Below are positions 29,750 to 41,039 of a stretch of DNA of 64,000 nucleotides, in pieces (within the stretch, counting starts at the first letter, position 1; each line of letters starts with the position of its first letter). The position numbers were made by a program, and so were the translations under genes. The stretch comes from Sinonovacula constricta (lineage: Eukaryota > Mollusca > Bivalvia > Cardiida > Solecurtidae): positions 3,095,660-3,159,659 of the forward strand of contig CM017567.1 in NCBI GenBank assembly GCA_007844125.1. The letters run 5' to 3'. The notes under the pieces were generated by a model. The model had not been told where the DNA came from and made no database searches. It saw only the letters and a program-made list of their open reading frames with translations.

Positions 29750-31685
29750 GCTAAGGAGGATCAGCAGGCTGGTTAGAAGTAGGAGGAGTAGCTTAAAAAG
29801 AAGTAGCAGGAAAAGGAGTAGCAGCAAAAGGGAGTAGCAGCAAAAGGAGTAGCAGGAAAGGAAGTAGCAGCAAAAGGAGTAGCAGCAAAAGGAGTAGCAG
29901 CAAAAGGGAGTAGCAGCAAATGGAGTAGCAGGAAAGGGACTAGCAGCAAAAGAAGTAACAGCAAAAAAGTAGCAGCAAAAGGAGTAGCAGCAAAAGGAGT
30001 AGAAGCAAAATGAGTAGCAGGAAAGGGAGTAGCAGCAAAAGGAGTAGCAGCAAAAGAAGTAACAGCAAAAGAAGTAACAGAAAAAAGGTGCAGCAAAAGG
30101 AGGAGCAGGAAAGGGAGTAGCAGCAAAAGGAGTAGCAGGAAAGGGGGTAGCAGCAAAAGGAGCAGCAGGAAAGGGAGTAGCAGCAAAAGAAGTAGCAGGA
30201 AAGGAAGTAGCAGCAAATGGAGAAGGAGGAAAGGGAGTAGGAGCAAAAAGAGTAGCAGCAAAAGGAGTAGCAGCAAAAGAAGTAGCAGGAAATGGAGAAG
30301 CAGGAAAAGACGTAGCAGGAAAAGGAGTATCAGGAAAAGAAGTAGCAGGAAAAGGAGTAGCAGCAAAAGGAGAAGCAGCAAAATATATAGCAGGAAAGGG
30401 AATAGTAGGAAAGGGAGAACAGCAAAAGGAGTAGTAGGAAAGGGAGTAGCAGCAAAAGGAGTAGCAGGAAAGGGAGTAGCAGCAAAATAGTAGCAGGAAA
30501 AGGGAGTAGCAGCAAAAGGAGTAGCAAGAAAGGGAGTAGCAGCAAAAGAAGTAACAGGAAAAAGAGTAGCCGCAAAAGGAGTAGCAGCAAAAGGAGTAGC
30601 AGGAAAAGGAGTAGCAGGAAAGGAAGTAGCAGGAAAGGAAGTAGCAGGAAAAAAAGTAGCCGGAATATGAGTAGAGCAAAAGGAGTAGCAGCAAAAGGAT
30701 TAGCAGGAAAGGGAGTATCAGAAAAGGGAGTAGCAGCAAAAGGAATAGCAGGAAAAGGAGTAGCAGGAAAGGAAGTAGCAGGAAAAGAAGTAGCCGGAAT
30801 ATGAGTAGAGCAAAAGGAGTAGCAGCAAAAGGATTAGCAGGAAAGGGAGTATCAGGAAAGGGAGTAGCAGCAAAAGGAGTAGCAGGAAAGGGAGTAGCAG
30901 CAAATGGAGTAGCAGGAAAAGGAGTAGCAGGAAAGTGAGTAGCAGCAAAAGAAGAAGCAGGAGGAGAAGCAGCAAAATAAGTAGCAGTAAAGTGAGTAGC
31001 AACAAAAGGAGTAGCTGGTAAGAAATAGCAGTGAAGGAGTTGCAGGAGAAGAAGTAGCATGGAAGGAGTAGCAGCAAAAGGAGTAGTAGCAAAAGGAGTA
31101 GCAGGAAAATGGGAATGAGACGAAACAGAAGAATGATAAGTAGAAGCAGCAGACGGATTATACGTAGGATCAGTACCAAGAAAGCGCAAATGGAGAAGGA
31201 GTAGCATGGAATTAGTTGCAGGGCAAGATTAGCAGAAGAATGAGTAGCAGGGAAAGGATTACCAGGGAAAGTAGTAGCATTGAAAGAAGTAGCAGGGAAG
31301 GAGTAGCAGGGAAAGGAGTAGCGAGGAAGGAGTAGCAGGTAAAGAGTAGCGGAGAAGGAGTGGCAGGAGAAGGAGTAGCAAGGAAGGAGTAGCAGGAGAA
31401 GGAGTAGCAAGTAAGGAGTAGCAAGGAAAGAGTATCAAGTAAGAAGTAGCAAGGAAGGAGTAGCAGGGAAGGAGTAGCAGGGAAGGAGTAGCAGGGAATG
31501 AGTAGCAGGGAAGGAGTAGCAGGGAATTAGTAGCAAGGAAGGAGTAGCAGGGATGGAGTAGCAGGAGAAGGAGTAGCAAGGAAGGAGTAGCAAGGAAGGA
31601 GTAGCAGGGAAGGAGTAGAAGGGAATGAGTAACAAGGAAGTAGTAGCAGGGATGGAGTAGCAAGGAATGATTAGCCGGGGAGAAA
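29750..31685 (+). repeat. Purine-rich minisatellite, about 15-base units
   Basis: More than 100 imperfect units of the type GTAGCAGCAAAAGGA and GTAGCAGGAAAGGGA. From about 31240 they change to GTAGCAGGGAAGGA-type 14-base units. The + strand is almost entirely purine apart from the TAGC core. Long open frames on the minus strand (Leu-, Pro/Ala/Thr-Phe-rich) are a by-product of the repeat. Confidence 0.93.
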
Positions 31686-31689
31686 AAGC

Positions 31690-32790
31690 AATTTAGTTAC
31701 AGGGCTATCCCAGTGGGAAAGGTCGTAGAGCAATACGTAACGTTCGATGCTTAATGGACTTAATGAGCTGTCATTGTTTAGCAAGACTATAATCCCGATC
31801 TCTTCCATGAGACCATTGCAGCCTCAGGTGGTGTCCAGCTAGGTAGACCCATCCGTCTAACACTCTACCTGAACTTCCTACTATGCAGCCAAATAAGCTT
31901 GGTTTTGACACATTTCCATTTTTAATGCCTTTCACTTTTGATATTCTCATAGCTTGTCAGGATTGAGATAATCAAGGGTACACACAACACAATTAATGTT
32001 AAATGACTACATGTATATAAAAAGTGTACATGAGGGAAATATATCATTGCACCTTGTAGCCACAATAACTATCAAAGGCACATTTTCTTTAGCAGTGGTA
32101 AGTGATATATGTTCTTTTAAACAATGCTGCGAACCTTATTTGTGTCGATTTGAGAGCTTAAAAATACTATCTAAAATTGTGTAGTCAAATACATAAATGC
32201 AATAAAAGCAAAATTAAAAAGAATCTTTTTTGTATGATTCGAACCTATGCCATCTGTTATTGCTGCCCAACGGGTTGGTAAATGCTTCTTTTGTGGTATT
32301 TTTTTATTTATTACGATTAGAATAATCTTGTATGCACATGTTGCCGTTATTGAATAATACTTTATGATTTGGGCCAGTTTCAATCGAGCTAATTGGAGAC
32401 ACGCTGGAGCACACATGGCAGAACACGGGAAATTTTTGGTTGATTTCTTTTTGTTACTAAAATTTCTAAAATTTATGCCCTTACTTACGAAAGTAGAAAG
32501 TATTGCTCTTCGAAAACGTCCTCCGATGTTCGGTCTTCTTGTTAACGAACTGCCAATGTCTATTAGCAACGAAACAGTCGATAGCCAGACAATGCATGTT
32601 CTGAACAGTCCAGTGATTATTCACGGTAAAATCCGACTTTAGATGTAATTATGACAAGTTATCAAAAAAGGATTATCATTAAAGAAACATTTGAAATCCA
32701 TAAAGAAAGCATTTATAACATGATTGAAGTCTTCTTGGTCACTTGACAGCAAATAGTTTAAGTTACATTATCAATGTAAGTTTTGTGTCA
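31690..32790. other. No gene seen
   Basis: Unassigned sequence between the minisatellite and the transposase. Short frames at 32171-32642 lack recognisable motifs. Confidence 0.4.
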
Positions 32791-32798
32791 GATGACCT

Positions 32799-33743
32799 TT
32801 AAATCTTATGACTTATTCTTCTCGGAATCGATGTGTAAAGGTTCTGAACATAGGCTGGTGTAATGCTCACCCAGATTCTCAAAATTTCATCAAACAAATC
32901 CTTTTCATTGTTTATAAATGACACCCTACACGAAAGCTTATCTTTTATGTACAACCAGAGATTTTCAATTAGGTTCAAATCCGGAAATTGTGCAGGCCAT
33001 GAAATTGATTTAATGTTATTTCTGACTTTGTAAAGAGAGATGGTACCTGCGCGATGTACTGGGGCATTGTCATCCTGAAATAAATATGAATTATCCGGAA
33101 AGTGTCTAGCTTTTACTGGCCATAGATGATTGTCAAGAACCTGTTCGTATTTATGTGCATTGATATTGCCGTCAACTTTCACTAAAGTGCCTACACCATT
33201 CCAGCAAATACAATCCCATACCATCACTTTTTATACTTTATTCTTACATGAGTTTACCAGGTCCGGCCTGTAGGCTTCACCGCGTTTTCTCCAAATCAGT
33301 ACACATTTATCAGTACCTATCACAACCTGACTTTCGTCAGAAAAAGGCCACCTTCTCTTCTCCCTGCACCACACCAGTCGCTTGGCTCTATTAACTTTAG
33401 ATACTAGTACCTTTTTCTTTTTTACTCTTTTTGAAATACAATGTTTCCGTAGATGAATCTGAAAAGTTCTTTTACACACTGGGTTTACTCTTCCTTCGTT
33501 AAATTTACTGGTAAATTCTGATAATGAGTCCCTGGGATTACACTTGACAGTTCTTTGAAGATGGTGAAAGTCTCTGTTTGTCACTAATCGTGGTCTACAA
33601 CTTCTGTGTAAATTTTCAACTGATCCAGTTTCCCTAAACTTCTTTAAAATTGACGATACTGTACTATAAGATCCCAGCAATCTCCGCGAAATATCAGAAA
33701 TAGATAATCCGTCATTAAACATACATACAGCTACATTCTTCAA
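32799..33743 (-). pseudogene. Tc1-type (DD34E) transposase, broken by an in-frame stop
   Basis: The N-terminal part shows helix-turn-helix features (DGLSISDISRRLLGSYSTVSSILKKF), RPRLVTNRD, NRAKRLVWCREKRRW and FSDESQVVIG (first catalytic Asp). After a TAA at 33231-33233 the same frame continues with VMVWDCICWNGVG, FQDDNAPVH (second Asp) and PDLNLIENLW (Glu), with exactly 34 residues between the last two. About eight residues usually found just before FSDES appear to be missing. Terminal inverted repeats were not found. Inactive copy. Confidence 0.88.
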
Positions 33744-33759
33744 CTCGCTACTTAATTCG

Positions 33760-35740
33760 GCACCTTTCTACCACTTCCAAAACAAACACTCGCAAAAACT
33801 TATCAAGAAACATATCAATTTTCCGATAATTCAGTGTCATAATATTTTAAAGGAATTCGTCTATAAAAAGAATGTCAGTATCCTCATGTACATTTATTTA
33901 TAACCCTACAATCAAAGGGAGAAAAACCCAGAAACCAAAACATCGCGACGTTACTCCCCTTAATAAGAATACTTTTTTCGTCATTGACAACGTAAGATCC
34001 ATCAGGATTATGGAAATTCAAGATCGCTCTGTCTTTACTGTTATCTCAGTTTGTCTTCATACATTTTTCACTTTAAATATGTAAAGTAGGTTAAGTTTAG
34101 GAAATAAAAAACATTGTTCTATGTATACATAATCCAGATACAAAAAATGCTTCCATACAAAAATAACTTTGAAAATAAACAATACGATACTGAGAACGAT
34201 AAAGTATACTGTGTTACTAAAAAAAATACTATATTAACAATAATTATTTGTGAAATTTATTTGAGGCAATTTCTGCTTTAGTTTTTTTAGTTAATTTTAG
34301 CAATTTTGGCATTTTTTCATCCACATATGTAACATCTTGAAAAATGGTGTCGGCTTTTGCTTTTTATTTTGTTTAAAACATTTTATGGTCTCAGAAATTT
34401 TCGTTTTACATACTATTAATCCAGAATTATAGTATACTGAACATTTCCAAATAAAAACCATAACGTTTCGTGTCTTTGTTACTTGTTCCTATATTGCTTT
34501 AACCTGTTTTCGCATCGCCTTTGATGCTTCGCATAAACGACTTTTATAATGGGATTGATGTTGTGCTTAGTGTGTATGCGATCGCTGTCGTTATAGCCAA
34601 CCTTCTTTATTCGACGGAAATTTTATGGCTTTAAGAAATATTTTGGGTAGGGTGGGCGTCAACAAGGTATAACAATATGCTTTTACACCCAGACTTTCCT
34701 CAAACAGTAGCTATCAGGAAGCAAACAGATTTACAGGAATCGTTTAGCAGAGTAATTTATTTCATTTTTGATATTCAGGTTGCGAAAATTTGTTTTGAAA
34801 AAATCAAATAGTTATACTGAATATATAAATGGAAGGGTGGGTAAGCATACAAATAAATGATAAATGCATTTAGGATTCTTACAAGGGCTGCATAGTTGTT
34901 TTAAACAAGAATTTTATAAAAATAACAGTGACTGTAAATGGTGCAAGACAAAATACGATATCATTTTTGATTAATAAACCCAAATAGTGGTAATTAGCAA
35001 AATTGAAGAAAAAAATAATTTCAACAAAATGGATTTCATTAAAATATGGAATGACGAAGGCAATACATGAACTAGCAATTATGTCCTTATTGTGCAAACC
35101 TATAAATGGATATTATGGTGCACTCTTAAACAAAGTTTTCATTAAGAGAAGGTAGCACTAAGGAGAAAACAACACTTTAAAGCTCAAATTTATGTTCTAT
35201 ATTGTACAAACAAATAACACTAATTTAAGTATGTAAACAGTCAATATTGTTTATATCAGCATGTGATTGGAAAACGACAGAAATTTTGGAATGTTTGAAT
35301 ACCTATTCAATTTAAAGCTACAGACACAAAACTGGTTTTCTGGTTCCTTTTGTGGGCATGAAGAAAAAATCTACAAACTTAAAGATTATGCTATTTAGGC
35401 TAATGGATGGAAAAATATTATTAAGTAGAGCATCAATGAATAGTTAACAGACGGCAAAAATGAAATTAATGCATTGCTTAAACAAACACTATGACAAATA
35501 ATGTTCTGTGACGAAGGGGATACGGTTGGAAACACTGTCTACCAAACTGCATGCAAAATATACAAACGTAACTCAAGAAACAAATCGTAACTTTTTTAAA
35601 CACGCCAACGTGAACTTAACTGAAACGTGGGATCCATAGGATGGCTAAAACTAAGAAGAGGGACATTGTGAGGAATAAAAGGAAATATTAAATATAATAA
35701 GAATATAAAACAACAAATAGAAAATAATATGTACAGCACG
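33760..35740. other. No gene seen
   Basis: AT-rich sequence with short open frames only. No repeat family recognised except general AT-richness. Confidence 0.4.
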
Positions 35741-35806
35741 TTGAGCTGATCTTATATTCAACTGATTAGGTATTTTCATGCTATTTATTAATAATTCTCC
35801 ACCTCT

Positions 35807-35815
<9 letters not shown>

Positions 35816-35877
<62 letters not shown>

Positions 35878-35888
35878 TCTCTCTCTCC
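35816..35888 (+). repeat. (CT)n microsatellite
   Basis: About 33 CT units with a few interruptions. The matching spot in the 3' flank of gene A (960-985) is a much shorter pyrimidine run, so it expanded after the duplication. Confidence 0.9.
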
Positions 35889-35889
35889 C

Positions 35890-37385
35890 CCAGAGCAACT
35901 ATTGTTTTCTTTAATTCATGATGATTTTAAAAACGGGGTTCTCTTTTAAGCACAATTGCTACATTGATTATCACTTTTGTTTATTATTCAATCATATAAA
36001 ACACAAAGATGTACCAGGATCAAATTTGAAAACAATCAACAACAAACAAAACAGCAAATTTAAACTATAATCAAAATAAGTAAAGATATCTATTCACATA
36101 AAACTTATGTTCTCTAAATTGATTCCTTTTAATTCAATGTCAAAATAAGTAAAAATATCTATTCACATAAAACTTATGTTCTCTAAATTGATTCCTTTTT
36201 TATGCAAGAGATATATAAAAACTGTTATAATATGTTCAAACATTAAAACATAATTAACTTTCACAAACATAAAGGCAATTTATATAGACACAATGTGTTT
36301 GGATTACATAAAGCAAAAAGAAAAGTCCAATAAAAAGTAAAAAATTGCAATAATACAGCGCAGATTTAACGTAACGATTAACAAATAGAACAACTCTAAA
36401 TAGTTAACATTTGTACAATGGTCATTTGAAGCAATGTTTAAATTTTAAATATTTGTCTTCTTAAGATTATCTTGCAAAAAATCCTTACATTAATAGTCAG
36501 CTAAACTTGTTTTTCCCCATATTTTTCTCGCGAGTGTTCTGCTTCATTTGACCAAGTGCATTTTCCATGATTTAATTCGACAATTTTAAATTGGTTGACA
36601 AACGTTTTTACGATACTGACAAAATAAAAGGCTGAAAAAAATTTGCTTGAACACGACAAATACGATCAGTATCGTCAAGCACATGAACATAATTAGCTAC
36701 AACACAAATATTTTATCGAAGTTGATGCGAAATACATAACAGAAAAAATTAAACTCATTTACCATTTACGTGGCATCAATTCCTTATCCGTTTATCGAAT
36801 CTTAACTGAGGAGAATTTTAAAGAAATTGTATGTTACACGAGTCTTTCAAATTATGATTCAGGAAGACAACCGGTACTGGGTTTGCATTGACAGTACAAT
36901 GTGTCAACACAATACTGAACTACCAGTCTGTGTGACATTGTTAAAGGGATTATGGGCACGGACAACATTCAAACTTGGCTGACAATAAAACATTCAACAC
37001 AAAGACACCTATCATGCAATTTATGTAAGTTTATTTACAAACATCAAACATAATTATGGACAAGTATTGATAAAAATGATTGGTTTATTATTTTCTAGAA
37101 TAAGTCATAGTTATCTCTAATACGTGACATTTTGTTGATGACCCAATAGATCTACTCGTCTAGAGATTTAGTGGTTAATGATCTTTTTACCATGATACAA
37201 AGCGTAATTGCTCTCCGATTATTTTGGCACTAAGAAAGGGCCAACATACTTAAGGACATGTTTATAGCCTCGCATTATGATTCACAATTTGCATTTAAGT
37301 CCCTACAGATGTCTATAAAAATTCAGTTAATTTTATACAATAATTAACCTAGATGCCTCATGTATGTATTTATGTTTGACGTCAT
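35890..37385. other. 3' flank of gene B, duplicated with that of gene A
   Basis: Aligns with about 1000-2373. It contains a local tandem duplication of about 70 bases (36072-36138 and 36142-36207) not present in the A copy. No gene. Confidence 0.7.
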
Positions 37386-38072
37386 TTACATCTTGTGGGA
37401 GATTTCAGTGACGTTACCGTACTCGACACTTTGAGACGTCGATGATATATCGTGAGAGGAGGTCCTGGTTACGTTGGTGTACTCGGCACTCTGGCTGCTT
37501 ACGGCGATACACTCGTGACAGAAGATGTACTGTTCCTGGAAACATAATCAAGTTAAAATTAACATATAGTTTATGAAGTACATATCAACAGTCTTAAATA
37601 TATAACGACATTAACACCTTATTTTAAATCAAAATTACGATATCATAAATATATGTTTATGTGAAAAGTGGATAGATTAAAATAAATTTTAATGTCCAAA
37701 CGTTTGACGATTGCGTATGGACATTTGAAACCAAAATAACTATATTGTTATGCTGAAAAAGTCGTATTACCACTGTCGGTATAGCCATAGACCTTCTATC
37801 CCTCACTTGAGCGATGGTGTTGACAACGCAGACAGCCTGGTCGTGGGTGGCCTTCTCCAAGAGAAGGGAAACTGTACAGAACAGGCCAATGCGCTCTGCA
37901 CCCGTCCTAAAGGACGACACAGATTACTGAGATAAACCGTGTAGGTTAAAATACATCTAAGCAATAGTTATACTTTTCGTAAATTACAGTGATATAACGA
38001 TTGCCAATTGGTTTCATTACTTTTTGCGTTACACTACTGCTACTTGTACTACTGCTGCTGCTGCTGCTATAA

Positions 38073-38113
<41 letters not shown>

Positions 38114-38162
38114 ACTACTTCTGCTACTACATCACTACAATTGAAATAATATCAATAATAGG

Positions 38163-38242
<80 letters not shown>

Positions 38243-38249
38243 TATACTA

Positions 38250-38303
<54 letters not shown>

Positions 38304-40846
38304 AAGTTGCAAACTGACTAGAATTAAAGAATTTAACGTACAGACAGTGGACGAGTATAAGGCCTGGTTCCCGGTGCTGCCCGGCTGTTCTCTCCACCTC
38401 CCTGTTTGTCTGTACCAGAGATTCGGCCCTGACAGGGACCTTTTCACTTGACGTCCAGCCCGTGTACTGAATATGTTGCACCGTTGTCTCCTTGTCGACT
38501 TTCTGTAGTCAATAATGCAGCCTTGATAAAAAGTCTATAATAGCAACATCAAACACTTGGCAGAGAAGACGATGAGATATATCTAACCGGAGTTCAATGC
38601 ATTCAGATGGTGTTATTATATTTAATTATTCTAAATGGTATTATGAAAGCCACCGAAAATTATAAAGAATGTTGCATATATATTTCATATTAATAATCAG
38701 GTAAGTGTAAATATGCCTACAATTTACACAATGACCCTACGTCACAAATGGATCATAAAGTAAATAGAATTCCTACTAGCCGGTATTCGAAAATCTACTT
38801 AGACACTCAGATACGAATAGAACACGAAAACGACATTAGAAAAAAAACAGTAAAATATGTTTTTACTTTAAAATTGCAAGCGACTATTATGTAATAGAAT
38901 AGTCCCACATGACCTTGTACTGATCTCAGCCAACTTATTAAAAACAAACATGTTTTCGTAAAATTCACCCACCCTTAAACCACACTGACATACAATTCTT
39001 CATATATAAACATTAACAGTGGTCAGTAATTTCGTTGCAATATCATCCGTTTTAACTCAGGTAAATAACCTTGCATACTTACATTGTACTTGTACTGGGT
39101 AGTTAAAAATATATGATGACATATCCCATTGAAACTACAATAAACGCTGTTACATTGGAAAATTCATAAATTAATGTGATTGAATTCATATACATTGGAA
39201 AGCACTGTGTTTAAAATATTGATTTTTGATATTAGAAAGTGATTATTTTTTAAAGGTTAAAGACCATCGTGAAAAACACCAAACAAAACGAAGATTCAAG
39301 CCATGTTTAACAGATGCGGAAAGGCACACACTTTCGTGGATAAGTGGATTCATTTTATTGCAAAACACCTTTATGCGGGCAACATAAATGTATGAATATT
39401 GATGTCAGTTTTCCGAAAAATCACAAATGCATATAGCTTTTACTCAACAACATGCAACACAGTCGATTATAATACATCTATATCAAAGATAATATGAAAT
39501 ATATATATATGAATAACTGTTTCCTCTTTTAGTTTTTGTCAAATTTACAAGAACTTCTCATTACGGTAAATTTCGTTGACTCTAAAAATTTCAAGCAGAA
39601 ATAAGGGTGTGTTTTAAAGGTACTTACCCCACTTTTATTCTGAAGCTTTAGTTCTCTCAGAAGAAAATCTGGATGTGTCTGATACGTTAGACATCTAACA
39701 GTAAATGTGCCAATTTTAAGCTCCTGTTTGGTCGCTGGTACGTATGTTCCAACGTTCTAGAGGTAACAATGTACATGTATAAAGAGTCCTAGTAATAAAA
39801 CTCGAATTTAAGTTTTAATATGGTACACATTGATTTCTGTTAAATTTTAAAAGAGCACGTTTAGACAAGGTACTTATGTATGTCTGATCTTTCAACAGTT
39901 AAAAACTAAAAACCCAGCTGATACACGTCAGCAAATCATTAAAAGCTACCATAGAGTTCCCCGGCAGTATAATAATATTTACATTGCATAACTAACAGGC
40001 AGATGACGAGTAGCTTCACATTGTAGGATTACATTTATGGCAAAAATGGCACACTTCATGAATAGACAATTATCAGTCGCGTCTTATCTGACAAGTATAT
40101 TTGTTCAGTGTAAATGTATACCTAGTCTTAAAATTACAATTCACGTGTAATTAAAATTGAAATAAGATTGAAAATTTGTGTGAAAATTATATCCCTATTT
40201 TTATCGAATAACCTGTTTCGATGCTTGCATGTGTTCGTATTTAGTGTAATCTAACTAGGGTACATTAATGATGGGATCATTAAACCACGCTTCGATGCAT
40301 AATTGAATAAACTACATCTGTGTTTCACTATTGTCGAATCTACGCTTCTCACCTCGTCGTTTATATCTTGCGGATCCATGGAGACAATACAGTGGATGTG
40401 TTCCTGAAACACGAGTCTGAGAAAGTCCTTTACGGTGGCCTGGAGTGGAGTCTGGGTAACCAGGAACTTGCGGTTGGCAACATGGCCCTAGGGAAAGTAT
40501 GGACCCAACAGCAAATTATTTCAATTTTAAATATATTATGATCATCGTTGTTAATGCTTCAACCAGTGCTAATAAAAAAAAACACGAACAATCAGTTTTT
40601 CGGCTTGAATGAGTTACATTAGGATGCAATAACATAAATACATGTATACTAGTATAACAAAAACGCGTAAAGGAACTACTAAAGTAAATACATTAATAGA
40701 AAACAATCTGTTTGCATAACATATCATGTCATGATATGTTTCACACTACCTGGAATATCTGCACCAGGTCTGTTCTTGTGAGATTTCGTCCGATTCTCAA
40801 CAACCGTCATGTCTTCTTCCTGTAGCCTCTCAATCCGCTGCAGCAT
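37386..40846 (-). pseudogene. Gene B exons 15 and 17-21: D2 domain lacking exon 16
   Basis: Exons 40750-40846, 40353-40487, 39628-39756, 38342-38502, 37771-37906 and 37386-37535. Exon 16 (the DSDYINAVYLD segment of gene A) has no counterpart. The flanks on both sides align with gene A (near 5335 and near 6130), so about 790 bases are replaced by about 70. The remaining motifs are TGWTSSEKVP, VHCLTGAERIG, EQYIFCHE and the tail EYTNV...EYGNV, each open within its exon. Confidence 0.8.
38164..38301. repeat. (AAT)n/(ATT)n microsatellite in gene B intron 19
   Basis: About 25 AAT-type units followed by about 16 ATT units, preceded by CTG/CTA tracts (38030-38130). Same place and same order as in gene A. 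Confidence 0.95.
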
Positions 40847-41039
40847 CTTATGTTGGGTAACAAATTAATAACACAAAAATTACGGCTTGGTGTTAATCTT
40901 AATGGCTGATTTCTTTAACTGCATATGGCAACAAGGTTGTCTTCCATTATCCCTCTTTAATTTCATTAATAACTGAGAATATATAAATTTCAGTAAAATA
41001 AATAAATAATAAAGTAAAATGTCCATTAGTAGATTGTAC

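Noticed and set aside
29675..31410. Open frames of 200-510 codons rich in Leu, Pro-Ala-Thr-Phe or Cys-Tyr on the minus strand
   Set aside because: They are the translation of a 15-base tandem repeat. All three frames are open for the same reason, and no start context or domain is visible.
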